A stretch of DNA of 64,000 nt. It comes from Pectinatus cerevisiiphilus (GTDB taxonomy: Bacteria > Bacillota > Negativicutes > Selenomonadales > Selenomonadaceae). The stretch covers positions 62,001 through 126,000 of the forward strand of contig NZ_SMAA01000007.1 of NCBI RefSeq assembly GCF_004341685.1, written 5' to 3'. The stretch's first letter is position 1. Every line of letters starts with the position of its first letter. The position numbers and the translations under genes are program-made. This document shows positions 8,192 through 16,830 of the stretch, piece by piece. A model generated the notes under the pieces. It saw only the letters and a program-made list of their open reading frames with translations. It was not told the DNA's origin and did not search any database.

Positions 8192-8860
8192 TTATAGCTT
8201 AACTGAATCCCTGATCAATTGATGGGCAATACTCGTTAGACGCCCATCTAATTGTTCCAGACGTTTTAATACAGTCCTTATTTCATCTTTACTATATTCA
8301 AATAATGATAAAGACATCTCCACTAACATATCAGAACATTTTTTAGATGATACTTCATCATTTTTAAAATAAAGTTTTGCCGCACAGCTACGTAGCGCTC
8401 CTCTGATAAGTAGATTTCTGACATAATAATCTTGTCTACTATAATGAAGCTGGCGTTCCTTAAACATTGTTTCTGTTGTATCCGTCACATGCTCAACAAT
8501 CTGCTCAAAAATTGCATTCGATGTATATCCTTCATAATAAGACTCTCTGATAAATTCATTGACATCAGCAGCTTTTATACTTATCACATTCATAGCTGCA
8601 TATTTAAAAGCAGGCGATTCATCAGCAAAATATTTATTAATAAGTACTGTGTTCTGCTTCACTACTAAAAGTACTATTTCTCGAAAAATAGCTTCTTTAT
8701 TTTTATAAAAATGATATATACTGCCTGTTAAGATACCCGATTTTTCCACAATCTGCCGAATCGTTGTCTTTTTATAGCCCTGCTCAACAAAAAGGGCTTT
8801 AGCCATTGCCAAAATCCTTGCGGATACATTGCCTGTCTGATTATTAGCAGATTTTTCCAA
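8192..8860 (-). CDS. TetR-family transcriptional repressor of the exporter operon
   Basis: About 222 residues. The N-terminal helix-turn-helix reads KTTIRQIVEKSGILTGSIYH, preceded by ILAMAKALFVEQGY as expected for TetR. The C-terminal ligand domain is helical and diverse. I place the start at TTG 8860, five bases after AGGGGAAGTT; the ATG at 8890 would start inside the operator. The gene lies directly upstream of the exporter on the same strand, and both promoters carry the same palindrome, so it probably represses itself and the operon until an export substrate binds. Confidence 0.88.
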   Translation of the reverse strand: MEKSANNQTGNVSARILAMAKALFVEQGYKKTTIRQIVEKSGILTGSIYHFYKNKEAIFREIVLLVVKQNTVLINKYFADESPAFKYAAMNVISIKAADVNEFIRESYYEGYTSNAIFEQIVEHVTDTTETMFKERQLHYSRQDYYVRNLLIRGALRSCAAKLYFKNDEVSSKKCSDMLVEMSLSLFEYSKDEIRTVLKRLEQLDGRLTSIAHQLIRDSVKL

Positions 8861-8876
8861 AACTTCCCCTCCCTCC

Positions 8877-8918
8877 TTGAACATGTTCAAATATATTACA
8901 TATTCAAATATTTGTCAA
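8877..8918 (-). promoter_or_regulatory. Promoter and operator of the TetR gene
   Basis: TTGACA (8913-8918), 17 bases, TATATT (8890-8895), with the perfect palindrome TTGAACATGTTCAA (8877-8890) starting at the -10 element and covering the expected transcription start. Confidence 0.85.
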
Positions 8919-8967
8919 TGCTAATTTTTAATAAGCTTTTTCTTTTTTCCTCCATTTCCAATAATAG

Positions 8968-9014
8968 AAAACCAGCTGCTATTATATTTTTAACATACAA
9001 TAACAACTGGTTTT
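8968..9014 (-). terminator. Terminator of the hut operon
   Basis: AAAACCAG and CTGGTTTT arms with a long AT-rich loop that can pair partly. It lies about 30 bases past the hutU stop. T-runs flank it on both strands. Confidence 0.6.
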
Positions 9015-9043
9015 TTATATATTATCTTCTATATTATACAAAA

Positions 9044-11059
9044 TCACTTCTCAATAAACATCTTATCTACTAATTTTGTTATTAAATCCTCATCAGCAAT
9101 AAAAGGAATTGTTATATGCCCTTTACCGGCGTACTTTTTATTAAACTCTACAGAAGTCTCTATTGCGTGCGGATTACGTGCCCAGCTGCGACGGGCAACG
9201 CCCCCCATCACATCCCAAAGTATAGCCGATTTTATAATCTTATCAACACGTTCACTACCATCAAGTACCAGCCCAAAACCACCATTTATAGCTTTGCCGA
9301 TACCTGTACCTCCACCATTGTGGAGAGAAATAAGGCTCATACCGCGAGCCGCATTGCCCGCATAACACTGTACTGCCATATCAGCCATCACATTACTGCC
9401 ATCCTTAATATTGGAAGTTTCCCGAAACGGTGAGTCAGTGCCACTGACATCATGATGGTCGCGTCCCAACATTATCGGTCCGGTTTTACCCTCGCGAACC
9501 AGCTCATTAAACTTGAGCGCAATCTTAATACGGCCTTCAGCATCTTGGTAAAGAATGCGTGCCTGTGTTCCTACCACCATTTTGTTTTTTTCTGCATCAC
9601 GGATCCAGTTGTAATTATCTCTATCCTGGTATCTGCGCTTTGGATCTATACACTCCATCGCTGCTTTATCTGTCTGTACTAGATCTTCATGTCTGCCACT
9701 TAGACATACCCAGCGAAATGGGCCATATCCATAATCAAAAAGATGCGGTCCCATTATATCTTCTACATAAGACGGTAAAATAAAACCATCTTTTTCATCA
9801 ATGCCATTCTTTGATAATTCCTTCACACCCGCATCATAAACTGCTTTAAGAAAAGAATTCCCATAATCAAAAAAATATGTTCCTTTTTTGACACATGCCA
9901 TTATCAATTCATAATGACGGCGCAGGCTTTTATCGACAAGCTTGCTAAACGTTTCTCTGTCTTCCGCCAGCATACGGGTACGCTCTTCAAAGCTTATCCC
10001 CTGCGGACAGTAGCCACCTTCATAAGCTACATGGCATGAAGTCTGGTCACTCATCAAATCAACCTTGATATCATTTTTCACCACATATTCTAAAAGATCA
10101 ACAATGTTACCATTATACGCTATAGAAATAGTTGTTTTATCCCGTAAATGCTTATTAGCCGCTGCAAAAACTTTATTAAGATCATCATAACATTCACCGA
10201 CCCAGCCCTGCTCAAGACGTGTCTTTATACGTGAATAATCTACTTCGGCAATTATGCCAACACCATTAGCTATTTCTACAGCTTTTGGTTGAGCACCGCT
10301 CATTCCGCCTAAGCCAGAGCTTACAAATAAATGCCCGCGCAAATCTCCATCATTAGAAATACCCAGATGCATACGTCCTGCATTTAACAATGTGTTATAA
10401 GTACCATGAACGATTCCCTGCGGTCCTATATACATCCAACCACCAGCCGTCATTTGCCCATAGTTTGCAACACCCATTTCTTCGGCTATTTCCCAATCTT
10501 TTTCATTATCAAACATCCCTATCATCAAAGCATTAGTGTTTATAACACGCGGTGCATCCGGTTTTGAAGGGAAAAGACCAAGTGGCATTCCAGATTCTAT
10601 TACCAGTGTCTGTTCATTAGTCAATATTTCCAAATATTTTTTAATAAGCCTATAACCAAGCCAATCATGGCATACACTGCCTGTTTCACCATAAGTAACT
10701 AATTCATAAGGATATAATGCTACCTCAAAATCAAGATTATTATCTATCATGACCTGAAAAGCTTTTCCTTCTATACAGTTACCTTTATATTCATCTATTG
10801 GTTTCCCATATATCCGCCCCTGCGGCCTCCACCGATAAGCGTATATACGGCCATATGTTTTTAATTCCTGTAAAAATTCTGGAGCTGCTTTTGCATGCAG
10901 CTCTGCCGGCAAATAACGCAAAGCATTTTTTAAGGCAACTTTTGTCTGCTCTTGCGTCAAGTGAAATCCTCTGCTTGGTGCCCTGCGTATTCCTTCTATA
11001 AATACTGGTTTATCAGGAAAAATATTATCCAATTTTATTTCCGTCATTGCCTGTACCAT
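9044..11059 (-). CDS. hutU: Urocanate hydratase (large form)
   Basis: Adds water to urocanate to give 4-imidazolone-5-propionate, using tightly bound NAD+. At 671 residues it is the long form, near the eukaryotic length and about 110 residues longer than the Pseudomonas/Bacillus enzyme. Recognisable segments are SGLGGMSGAQPKA (NAD-binding loop, about residue 250), DQTSCHVAYEGGYCPQG, DYGNSFLKA, GRDHHDVSG and SLHNGGGTGIGKA near the C-terminus. It is last in the operon, 26 bases after hutI, with GGAG ten bases before the ATG. Confidence 0.95.
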   Translation of the reverse strand: MVQAMTEIKLDNIFPDKPVFIEGIRRAPSRGFHLTQEQTKVALKNALRYLPAELHAKAAPEFLQELKTYGRIYAYRWRPQGRIYGKPIDEYKGNCIEGKAFQVMIDNNLDFEVALYPYELVTYGETGSVCHDWLGYRLIKKYLEILTNEQTLVIESGMPLGLFPSKPDAPRVINTNALMIGMFDNEKDWEIAEEMGVANYGQMTAGGWMYIGPQGIVHGTYNTLLNAGRMHLGISNDGDLRGHLFVSSGLGGMSGAQPKAVEIANGVGIIAEVDYSRIKTRLEQGWVGECYDDLNKVFAAANKHLRDKTTISIAYNGNIVDLLEYVVKNDIKVDLMSDQTSCHVAYEGGYCPQGISFEERTRMLAEDRETFSKLVDKSLRRHYELIMACVKKGTYFFDYGNSFLKAVYDAGVKELSKNGIDEKDGFILPSYVEDIMGPHLFDYGYGPFRWVCLSGRHEDLVQTDKAAMECIDPKRRYQDRDNYNWIRDAEKNKMVVGTQARILYQDAEGRIKIALKFNELVREGKTGPIMLGRDHHDVSGTDSPFRETSNIKDGSNVMADMAVQCYAGNAARGMSLISLHNGGGTGIGKAINGGFGLVLDGSERVDKIIKSAILWDVMGGVARRSWARNPHAIETSVEFNKKYAGKGHITIPFIADEDLITKLVDKMFIEK

Positions 11060-11085
11060 TTTATTTTTGCTCCTTTATTTTTACT

Positions 11086-12330
11086 CTAAAATATAATTTT
11101 GCCATCTTTTATCACATGCTCAACTATATTTATTCCCGTTAAATAAACCAAAAATCGGTAATCTGGTTTGCTTAAAAGTAAAATATCCGCCTTTTTACCA
11201 CTTTCTATGCTGCCAATAACATCAGCAGCATCCACCGCCGCTGCTGCGTTTAATGTAATAGCCGTGAGTGCTTCATTAATCGTCATATGCATACTGATCA
11301 CAGCAAGTGCAAGCATAAAAGGCGCTGCATATGAATAACAACTGCCCGGATTGAAATCACTCGCCAAAGCTACTATACAGCCTTTATCTATCATTTTGCG
11401 AGCTGGAGCAAATTCTTTACGCATACAAAATGCTGTCATGGGCAATAATACCGCTGTCGTATCACTCACTGCCAATTTTTCTATATCCGCATCTGTAACA
11501 GACAATAAATGGTCGGCACTTATTGCACCTATTTCTACAGCCAAACTGCCTCCGCCCGTTGACACTATTTCATCGGCATGAATTTTAAGTTTCATACCTG
11601 CTTTTTTTGCCGCTAAAAGCAATTTTTTTGCTTCATCTATTGTAAATACATTTTTTTCACAAAATACATCACAAAATTCCGCAAGATTTTCCTCTTTTAT
11701 TATCGGCAGTACCTGTTCTATTATAAAATCTATATAATCAGTTGACCTATCCGCAAATTCTGGTGGTACGGCATGTGCTCCTAAAAAAGTTGTTTTCAAG
11801 GTAACTGGCATATCTTTGCGTAATTTTTTCATTGTCCGCAGCATTTTAAGCTCCGTATTTCTATCAAGCCCATAACCACTCTTACCCTCTATTGTCGTAA
11901 ATCCTTGCCTTAGCATATTTTCAAGAGTTTTTTTACCAGTATTGTACAGCTCCGTTTCTGTCATAAGCCGTGTCTGTCGCATAGTACTAACTATACCGCC
12001 GCCTCTTTTTAACAGCTCCATATAGGGGATACCCTCAAGCCGTGAAATAAATTCATCAGCACGGGTACCGCCAAACAAAAAATGGGTATGTGGATCTATA
12101 AATCCTGGTACTGCACATTTCCCCTGCGCATCCAGTACTTGTATATCTGTTATACCATCTAACTTTGACAATACTTGCTCATCTATTCCAACCAGTTTTA
12201 TTATTCCATTTTCACAATAAACAGCCGCATTTTTATAAACCTTGACATCCTGCATTGCTTTTCCTCTCAATGCGGTTTTACCAAGTGGAGTAACAATTTC
12301 AGCCAAATTTTTTACAAGCAGGCGATTCAT
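11086..12330 (-). CDS. hutI: Imidazolonepropionase
   Basis: Hydrolyses 4-imidazolone-5-propionate to N-formimino-L-glutamate. It is an amidohydrolase-fold metalloenzyme with the HxH motif in DPHTHFLFGGTRADEF, LKIHADE in the middle (metal His) and SDFNPGS (metal Asp) near residue 320. The GAGG site is eight bases before the ATG at 12330 (414 residues); a GTG at 12339 overlaps that site and is less likely. It follows the small aconitase X gene by about 30 bases. Confidence 0.95.
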   Translation of the reverse strand: MNRLLVKNLAEIVTPLGKTALRGKAMQDVKVYKNAAVYCENGIIKLVGIDEQVLSKLDGITDIQVLDAQGKCAVPGFIDPHTHFLFGGTRADEFISRLEGIPYMELLKRGGGIVSTMRQTRLMTETELYNTGKKTLENMLRQGFTTIEGKSGYGLDRNTELKMLRTMKKLRKDMPVTLKTTFLGAHAVPPEFADRSTDYIDFIIEQVLPIIKEENLAEFCDVFCEKNVFTIDEAKKLLLAAKKAGMKLKIHADEIVSTGGGSLAVEIGAISADHLLSVTDADIEKLAVSDTTAVLLPMTAFCMRKEFAPARKMIDKGCIVALASDFNPGSCYSYAAPFMLALAVISMHMTINEALTAITLNAAAAVDAADVIGSIESGKKADILLLSKPDYRFLVYLTGINIVEHVIKDGKIIF

Positions 12331-12362
12331 TAGCTTCACCTCATCTTCTATGCAATTTTTGC

Positions 12363-12767
12363 CTATAGTTTTCTTAAAATACCATTTTCAGCATCTAATT
12401 CCACCATATCACCATCGTGCAAATCTTTATAAAAGTTTTCTTCCATCTTATTCACCATTGGTGCATCTAAAATAATTGCACTTGCCGCCAAGGTTGTATC
12501 AGCATTTACGACAATCATGCCCGCGGGATTCATACCTGTCATTTTCAACTGGTACATGCCATCTGCTTGTACTACAGAACTGCCTTTACCATAAGGAAAT
12601 ACTAAAATCTTACCAGCAATTGACTGTCCGTATAAGCAGTGTTCTTTTTCTATAATCTTACCATTTTTAGGTTCAATAAGATAAAAACACATTCCATCTT
12701 TCGAAAAAAGCAACTCTCCACTCACCTTACCACCTGATATTTTATGGCACTTATATTGTTTTTCCAT
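12363..12767 (-). CDS. Aconitase X swivel (small) subunit, DUF126 type
   Basis: 134 residues matching the swivelling domain that completes the active site of aconitase X. Family-like segments are PYGKGSSVVQADGMYQLKMT (about residues 55-75), AGMIVVNADTTLAASAIILD and DGDMVELDAENGILRKL at the C-terminus. It starts one base after the catalytic subunit ends, so the two are certainly co-expressed. Characterised relatives dehydrate cis-3-hydroxy-L-proline (bacteria) or phosphomevalonate (archaea). The substrate in a histidine operon is not known. Confidence 0.85.
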   Translation of the reverse strand: MEKQYKCHKISGGKVSGELLFSKDGMCFYLIEPKNGKIIEKEHCLYGQSIAGKILVFPYGKGSSVVQADGMYQLKMTGMNPAGMIVVNADTTLAASAIILDAPMVNKMEENFYKDLHDGDMVELDAENGILRKL

Positions 12768-12768
12768 T

Positions 12769-13968
12769 TTAATATTCCCCTTTCAATGCTGCGAGCACGC
12801 TATCTTTAAGCGGTGCTATAACAAACTGCATATCCCGTCTTTTGGTATAATAAGCACATTTGGGAGAATCTGTTATTCCTTTTTTGCCATATAAAAATTT
12901 CCAGCATGGCTGATCCATACAAGTATCTTCTACTATTTCACCACCTGCTGCCCTTATTGTGTCCATATATCCCATTTTTTTTGCCAAATTGCGCGTCAAG
13001 GCAGAGGTCATGATAAACAAAGGAACCGCCAGTTTTTTTCCATCCACCAGTTCAGCAATAGCACATACCTGATCAATCGTAAAATGAGGACACCCATACA
13101 AAGCAAAATCTATCTTACCGCTTTTATCAGATATTTCTTCGCGCATAGATTTTAGATCAGCATTTGTGATAGTTACTTCACGTTGTGGTTTTTTCCCTTG
13201 GAATGCATCCTCCATAGTTTGAGCTTCCGGTGTAAAACCCAATATGTGGTAAAGAGCTACATTACCACCTGTATTAAGCTGCGCACCTAAATTCATTAAA
13301 GCCTCCTTGCTGGGATTTTTTAATCCGGCAAATACTGGTATAGCAAAACCAATTTTTTTTGGTGCAAAATAACCAAGCATCTGATAAGCAAAATCATCTT
13401 CCATATCAGCTTCTACATGCACTAACACCTGTCCCGCCCGATTTTCTTTTAATAAAAAACCATAATATGGTGTTACGCCTGTAACAGCACTGCACAATGC
13501 ACTCTGTGCTGATTCTCTGTTAGAGCGGGCACCATAAACAGAATTTACAAAGGGTGTAGCACTTGACTCGGAAAATGAAATGATTTCACCAAACCGTGGT
13601 ACATTCCTTTCTAAATAAGGCGTACAGTCATAAGTCATTATTGCCCCTAGTTTTACATAAGCGGCATGCGTGCGCTTGACTATTTTTTCATCCTCGCTGT
13701 CTATATTAGTTATTGCCTGAAACTGTTCCAAATTAAAACTCGGATTCACTGTTGGCCGTACACGGCATTTTGCTCCGCCATCCGCTAATTTTTCAGCAAA
13801 CCAAAGATCGGCCTCCTGGTTACTAAGCGCTACATGAGTACGCGTTACAGGCACCATTTTAGGAGCATCATAAGCTTCCCCTATAGCGACCAATATTTTC
13901 ATAGCCAGTTGTGTTCCTTTTCCATAAACACCATCCAGCATTTTTTCCTCTTCTTTTGTCAAATACAT
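12769..13968 (-). CDS. Aconitase X catalytic (large) subunit, DUF521 type
   Basis: A hydro-lyase subunit of 399 residues, usual for an unfused AcnX large subunit. Candidate iron-sulfur or active-site cysteines are Cys115 (MTYDCTPYL), Cys293 (YGCPHFT), Cys350 (VEDTCMDQP) and Cys371 (DSPKCAYYT). FSESSATPFVNSVYGARSNR (129-148) is the family's substrate-loop type segment. It has a strong GGGGAGG site. It lies between a HutF-like gene and hutI on one strand, so it belongs to the hut transcript. Which molecule it dehydrates or hydrates is unresolved. Confidence 0.88.
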   Translation of the reverse strand: MYLTKEEEKMLDGVYGKGTQLAMKILVAIGEAYDAPKMVPVTRTHVALSNQEADLWFAEKLADGGAKCRVRPTVNPSFNLEQFQAITNIDSEDEKIVKRTHAAYVKLGAIMTYDCTPYLERNVPRFGEIISFSESSATPFVNSVYGARSNRESAQSALCSAVTGVTPYYGFLLKENRAGQVLVHVEADMEDDFAYQMLGYFAPKKIGFAIPVFAGLKNPSKEALMNLGAQLNTGGNVALYHILGFTPEAQTMEDAFQGKKPQREVTITNADLKSMREEISDKSGKIDFALYGCPHFTIDQVCAIAELVDGKKLAVPLFIMTSALTRNLAKKMGYMDTIRAAGGEIVEDTCMDQPCWKFLYGKKGITDSPKCAYYTKRRDMQFVIAPLKDSVLAALKGEY

Positions 13969-14053
13969 ATGTAAACCTCCCCAATTAATTATTTATTTGA
14001 TAATGAATTACCCTTTTGCATAATCAACGACTGCATAAAATTTTAGCAATACT

Positions 14054-15394
14054 TTATACTGCCTCAAGATGCTCCATTGTTTTTCCTATTTCTTCCAGTA
14101 TACGTTCTTCTGCTATATTTACTAATTTCCCCTGCATAACAGTTGTTTTTCCATTTACAGCAACGCGCTTGATTGCTGTTGGTTGCATAGAATAGACGAG
14201 ATTTGGCAGGAATTGTTGTCCCTTTTTAGTCAATGGTTGCATAGAAAAATCCTGCACAGATATGCCAACAAAATCGGCTTTACAACCTACTGTAATTTTA
14301 CCGACAGGTAAATCCAATACAGTACCACCATTTTCTGTTCCCATTTTAAATGCATCATGAAAATTGACACAAAGCGCATTACACGTTTCAGCTTTTTGCA
14401 GAATTGATACCATGCGCATTTCTTCAAATACACTAATGCGATTATTGCCACAGGCTCCATCACTACCCAATGCTATAGGTACAGCAGCTGCCATATACGC
14501 TGGAATATTTGTGATACCATCGGCAAGAAACATATTACTTGATGGACAGTAAATAAGATGTGCTCCTTTTTGTCCCATTATCTTCACTTCGTCTTCATTA
14601 AGCCACACTCCGTGGATTATTGACATATGTGCATCAACTACACCTAAATAATCAAGATAACGTAATGGCGTCATACCATTGTGTTCTTTTTTTACTTGTT
14701 CTACTTCAAACATTTCTTCTGCTACATGAATATGATATGGTGAATTATACTTCTGGGCGAGATGATACCCAGCTTTAATCATTTCTGGTGAAGCAGCATG
14801 AAGACTATGTGGTGCAGGTAAAACTTTCACCATTCCCCCCGTATATTTTTTCATGAGGGATTCCGTCCGATTAACCGCTGTCTGCACATCTTCCACATAA
14901 CCAGAAGGTGCACCCTGCCAATCATACATTGTCCTGGCAAGAACCAATCTAATCCCACAATCTTTTGCTGCCTGAATAACTGCTTCATCACTTTCGCTGC
15001 CAAATTGATGCAGATAAAAAAAATCAGCTACAGTTGTTGCTCCACATTTCAGCATCTCCGTAAAAGCAAATAGTGCCCCTGTATAAATATCCTGTAATCG
15101 CATACGCGGTGAAAATTTATACAGTGAATTATCTCGCCATTCCAGAAAAGGCCGATCTGCTGCTATGCCGCGCAACAAACTTTGAAAACTATGATTATGT
15201 GCGTTTATACTGCCTGGAACAATAACAAGCCCGCCCCAATCCTCCTTTAGCGCATCGTTATATTCTTTACCTAATTTTTCTTCAGCATCTATTTTTTCGA
15301 TGTTACCAGTATGCATATTTACTGCTATCGCCAAATTTTTTACAAGTTTTCCTTCAAGAAAGATAGCTGCTGCTTTTATTATTTTTATCGACAT
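14054..15394 (-). CDS. Amidohydrolase, probable formiminoglutamate deiminase (HutF-like)
   Basis: A 446-residue amidohydrolase of the TRZ/ATZ-HutF group. Metal-site segments are NAHNHSFQS (His66, His68), YHIHVAEE near residue 218, IIHGVWL, and ALGSDGACGNNRISVFEEMR. FLEWRDNSLYKF and VADFFYLH recall HutF, while the GNNRISVFEEMR end is closer to SsnA/guanine-deaminase-like enzymes. From context it would deiminate N-formimino-glutamate to N-formyl-glutamate and ammonia. The ATG overlaps the stop of the M20 gene (TAATG). An alternative is another imidazole- or formimino-compound hydrolase. Confidence 0.72.
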   Translation of the reverse strand: MSIKIIKAAAIFLEGKLVKNLAIAVNMHTGNIEKIDAEEKLGKEYNDALKEDWGGLVIVPGSINAHNHSFQSLLRGIAADRPFLEWRDNSLYKFSPRMRLQDIYTGALFAFTEMLKCGATTVADFFYLHQFGSESDEAVIQAAKDCGIRLVLARTMYDWQGAPSGYVEDVQTAVNRTESLMKKYTGGMVKVLPAPHSLHAASPEMIKAGYHLAQKYNSPYHIHVAEEMFEVEQVKKEHNGMTPLRYLDYLGVVDAHMSIIHGVWLNEDEVKIMGQKGAHLIYCPSSNMFLADGITNIPAYMAAAVPIALGSDGACGNNRISVFEEMRMVSILQKAETCNALCVNFHDAFKMGTENGGTVLDLPVGKITVGCKADFVGISVQDFSMQPLTKKGQQFLPNLVYSMQPTAIKRVAVNGKTTVMQGKLVNIAEERILEEIGKTMEHLEAV

Positions 15395-16665
15395 TATTCA
15401 AACTCCTTATCTAAAATCAATAATGTATCAAGATAAACCTGCGCTGCTATAATCACCTCTCTCGGTGCAGTATACTCTTGCGGACAATGACTGTAACCAC
15501 CAACGCTCTGTGCAAAGAGCATAGCGGCTTTAGTCAATCTAGCCATATTGGCTGCATCATGTCCAGCCATGCTTACAAGTTTTACCGGTGGTTGCCCTTC
15601 TTCTTGCATAGCTTTTACCACAGCGTCGATTACAGTTTCGTTCATTGGCATTTCCGGTTGGTCAAGATTTAACTTACGAATTATCTGCACGTTTCGTTTT
15701 TTCATTATTTCATTTACTTTTTCTGTCAATAACAATAATGCTTCTTCTCGTTCTGCTGGAAAAGCTGTACGCAAATCTATAGTAAAATACACTTCACCGG
15801 GTATAATATTTGAAGCATTCGGCTTTATCTGCATATGCCCTACTGTTACCGAAAGTGCGTTAAACTTCGCCATTAACTGCTCAATTGATAAACACAATTC
15901 TGACGCTGCGCATAATGCATCGTGCCTATCTTGCAGCTGCGTTGTACCTGCATGATTTGCTTCACCCTTTATTGTTATACTCTCTCTATAAATACCAGTA
16001 ATGCAAGTTACCGCTGCCACTGCCAATTTTTTACGGTATAAATTCTGTCCTTGTTCGATATGAAATTCCAAGAACGCCGTCATCATTCCCTTTTTCAATC
16101 TGGCCTCATTGATTCGCCTGCTATCCCCTCCCAGCCAATCAATTGCCTCTGTTAAAGGTCGTCCCGTATCTCGGTCACTGAATATATTTATATCTTTTTG
16201 AGTTACCCGCCCGCATAAAATTTTACTGCCTAATGTAGAAACAGAAAAACTATTTGGTTCTTCACCAGTAAAAGAAATTATTTCAAGGGGATGTCGTGTT
16301 TTTATTTTTCTTTCTCTTATCGACTGCATCGCTTCCATTGCCATCAATACACCAAGTGCTCCATCAAACTTCCCACCGTTCGGCACACTATCATGATGTG
16401 AACCAAAAACAATAGGCCTGTCACTAAGGTGCTTACCATAACTTCCCCACATATTAGCAGCAGCATCAATTGTAACCTTTAACCCTATATCCTTTTCCCA
16501 AATAGTTTTCAACCACTCACGTGTATCTTTATCAGCCTGACTACCCAGCTGCCTGTTTATCCCACCTGTTTTCTCATCCAATCCAAATTGTGACATTTCT
16601 TCAATTCTAGCCAATAAACGTTCACTATTTATTAAAATTTTCTTTTCGTCAACTTTTTCAACCAC
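15394..16665 (-). CDS. M20-family Zn-dependent amidohydrolase (N-carbamoyl/formyl amino acid hydrolase-like)
   Basis: 423 residues of the allantoate amidohydrolase / N-carbamoyl-L-amino-acid hydrolase group. Metal and catalytic segments are FGSHHDSVPNGGKFDGALGV (about residues 90-110), SFTGEEPNSF, FLEFHIEQG (about residue 210) and AGHDAANMA. It opens the hut operon, with a GTG start at 16665 ten bases after GGGG. No HutG homologue is present, so it may deformylate N-formyl-glutamate; decarbamoylation of N-carbamoyl-glutamate is the alternative. The function is inferred from context only. Confidence 0.8.
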   Translation of the reverse strand: MVEKVDEKKILINSERLLARIEEMSQFGLDEKTGGINRQLGSQADKDTREWLKTIWEKDIGLKVTIDAAANMWGSYGKHLSDRPIVFGSHHDSVPNGGKFDGALGVLMAMEAMQSIRERKIKTRHPLEIISFTGEEPNSFSVSTLGSKILCGRVTQKDINIFSDRDTGRPLTEAIDWLGGDSRRINEARLKKGMMTAFLEFHIEQGQNLYRKKLAVAAVTCITGIYRESITIKGEANHAGTTQLQDRHDALCAASELCLSIEQLMAKFNALSVTVGHMQIKPNASNIIPGEVYFTIDLRTAFPAEREEALLLLTEKVNEIMKKRNVQIIRKLNLDQPEMPMNETVIDAVVKAMQEEGQPPVKLVSMAGHDAANMARLTKAAMLFAQSVGGYSHCPQEYTAPREVIIAAQVYLDTLLILDKEFE

Positions 16666-16754
16666 ACAGCATCATCCCCTATTAAGCTACTTGTTGAATT
16701 ATTTCATTTATATTTTAATATAATAAATAAATCATTCAGTTGATAATAAAAAAA

Positions 16755-16781
16755 ATGCCTTATTCAAAATGAATAAAGCAT
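16755..16781 (-). terminator. Terminator of the rpiR-type gene
   Basis: ATGCTTTATTC and GAATAAGGCAT arms around ATTTT, followed by eight T on the minus strand. It separates the regulator from the hut operon. The operon promoter should lie in the AT-rich 16670-16750 segment. Confidence 0.85.
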
Positions 16782-16830
16782 CTTTGCTTCTAATCTAATG
16801 TAATTATTATAAAATTTCATTTTCTAATTG

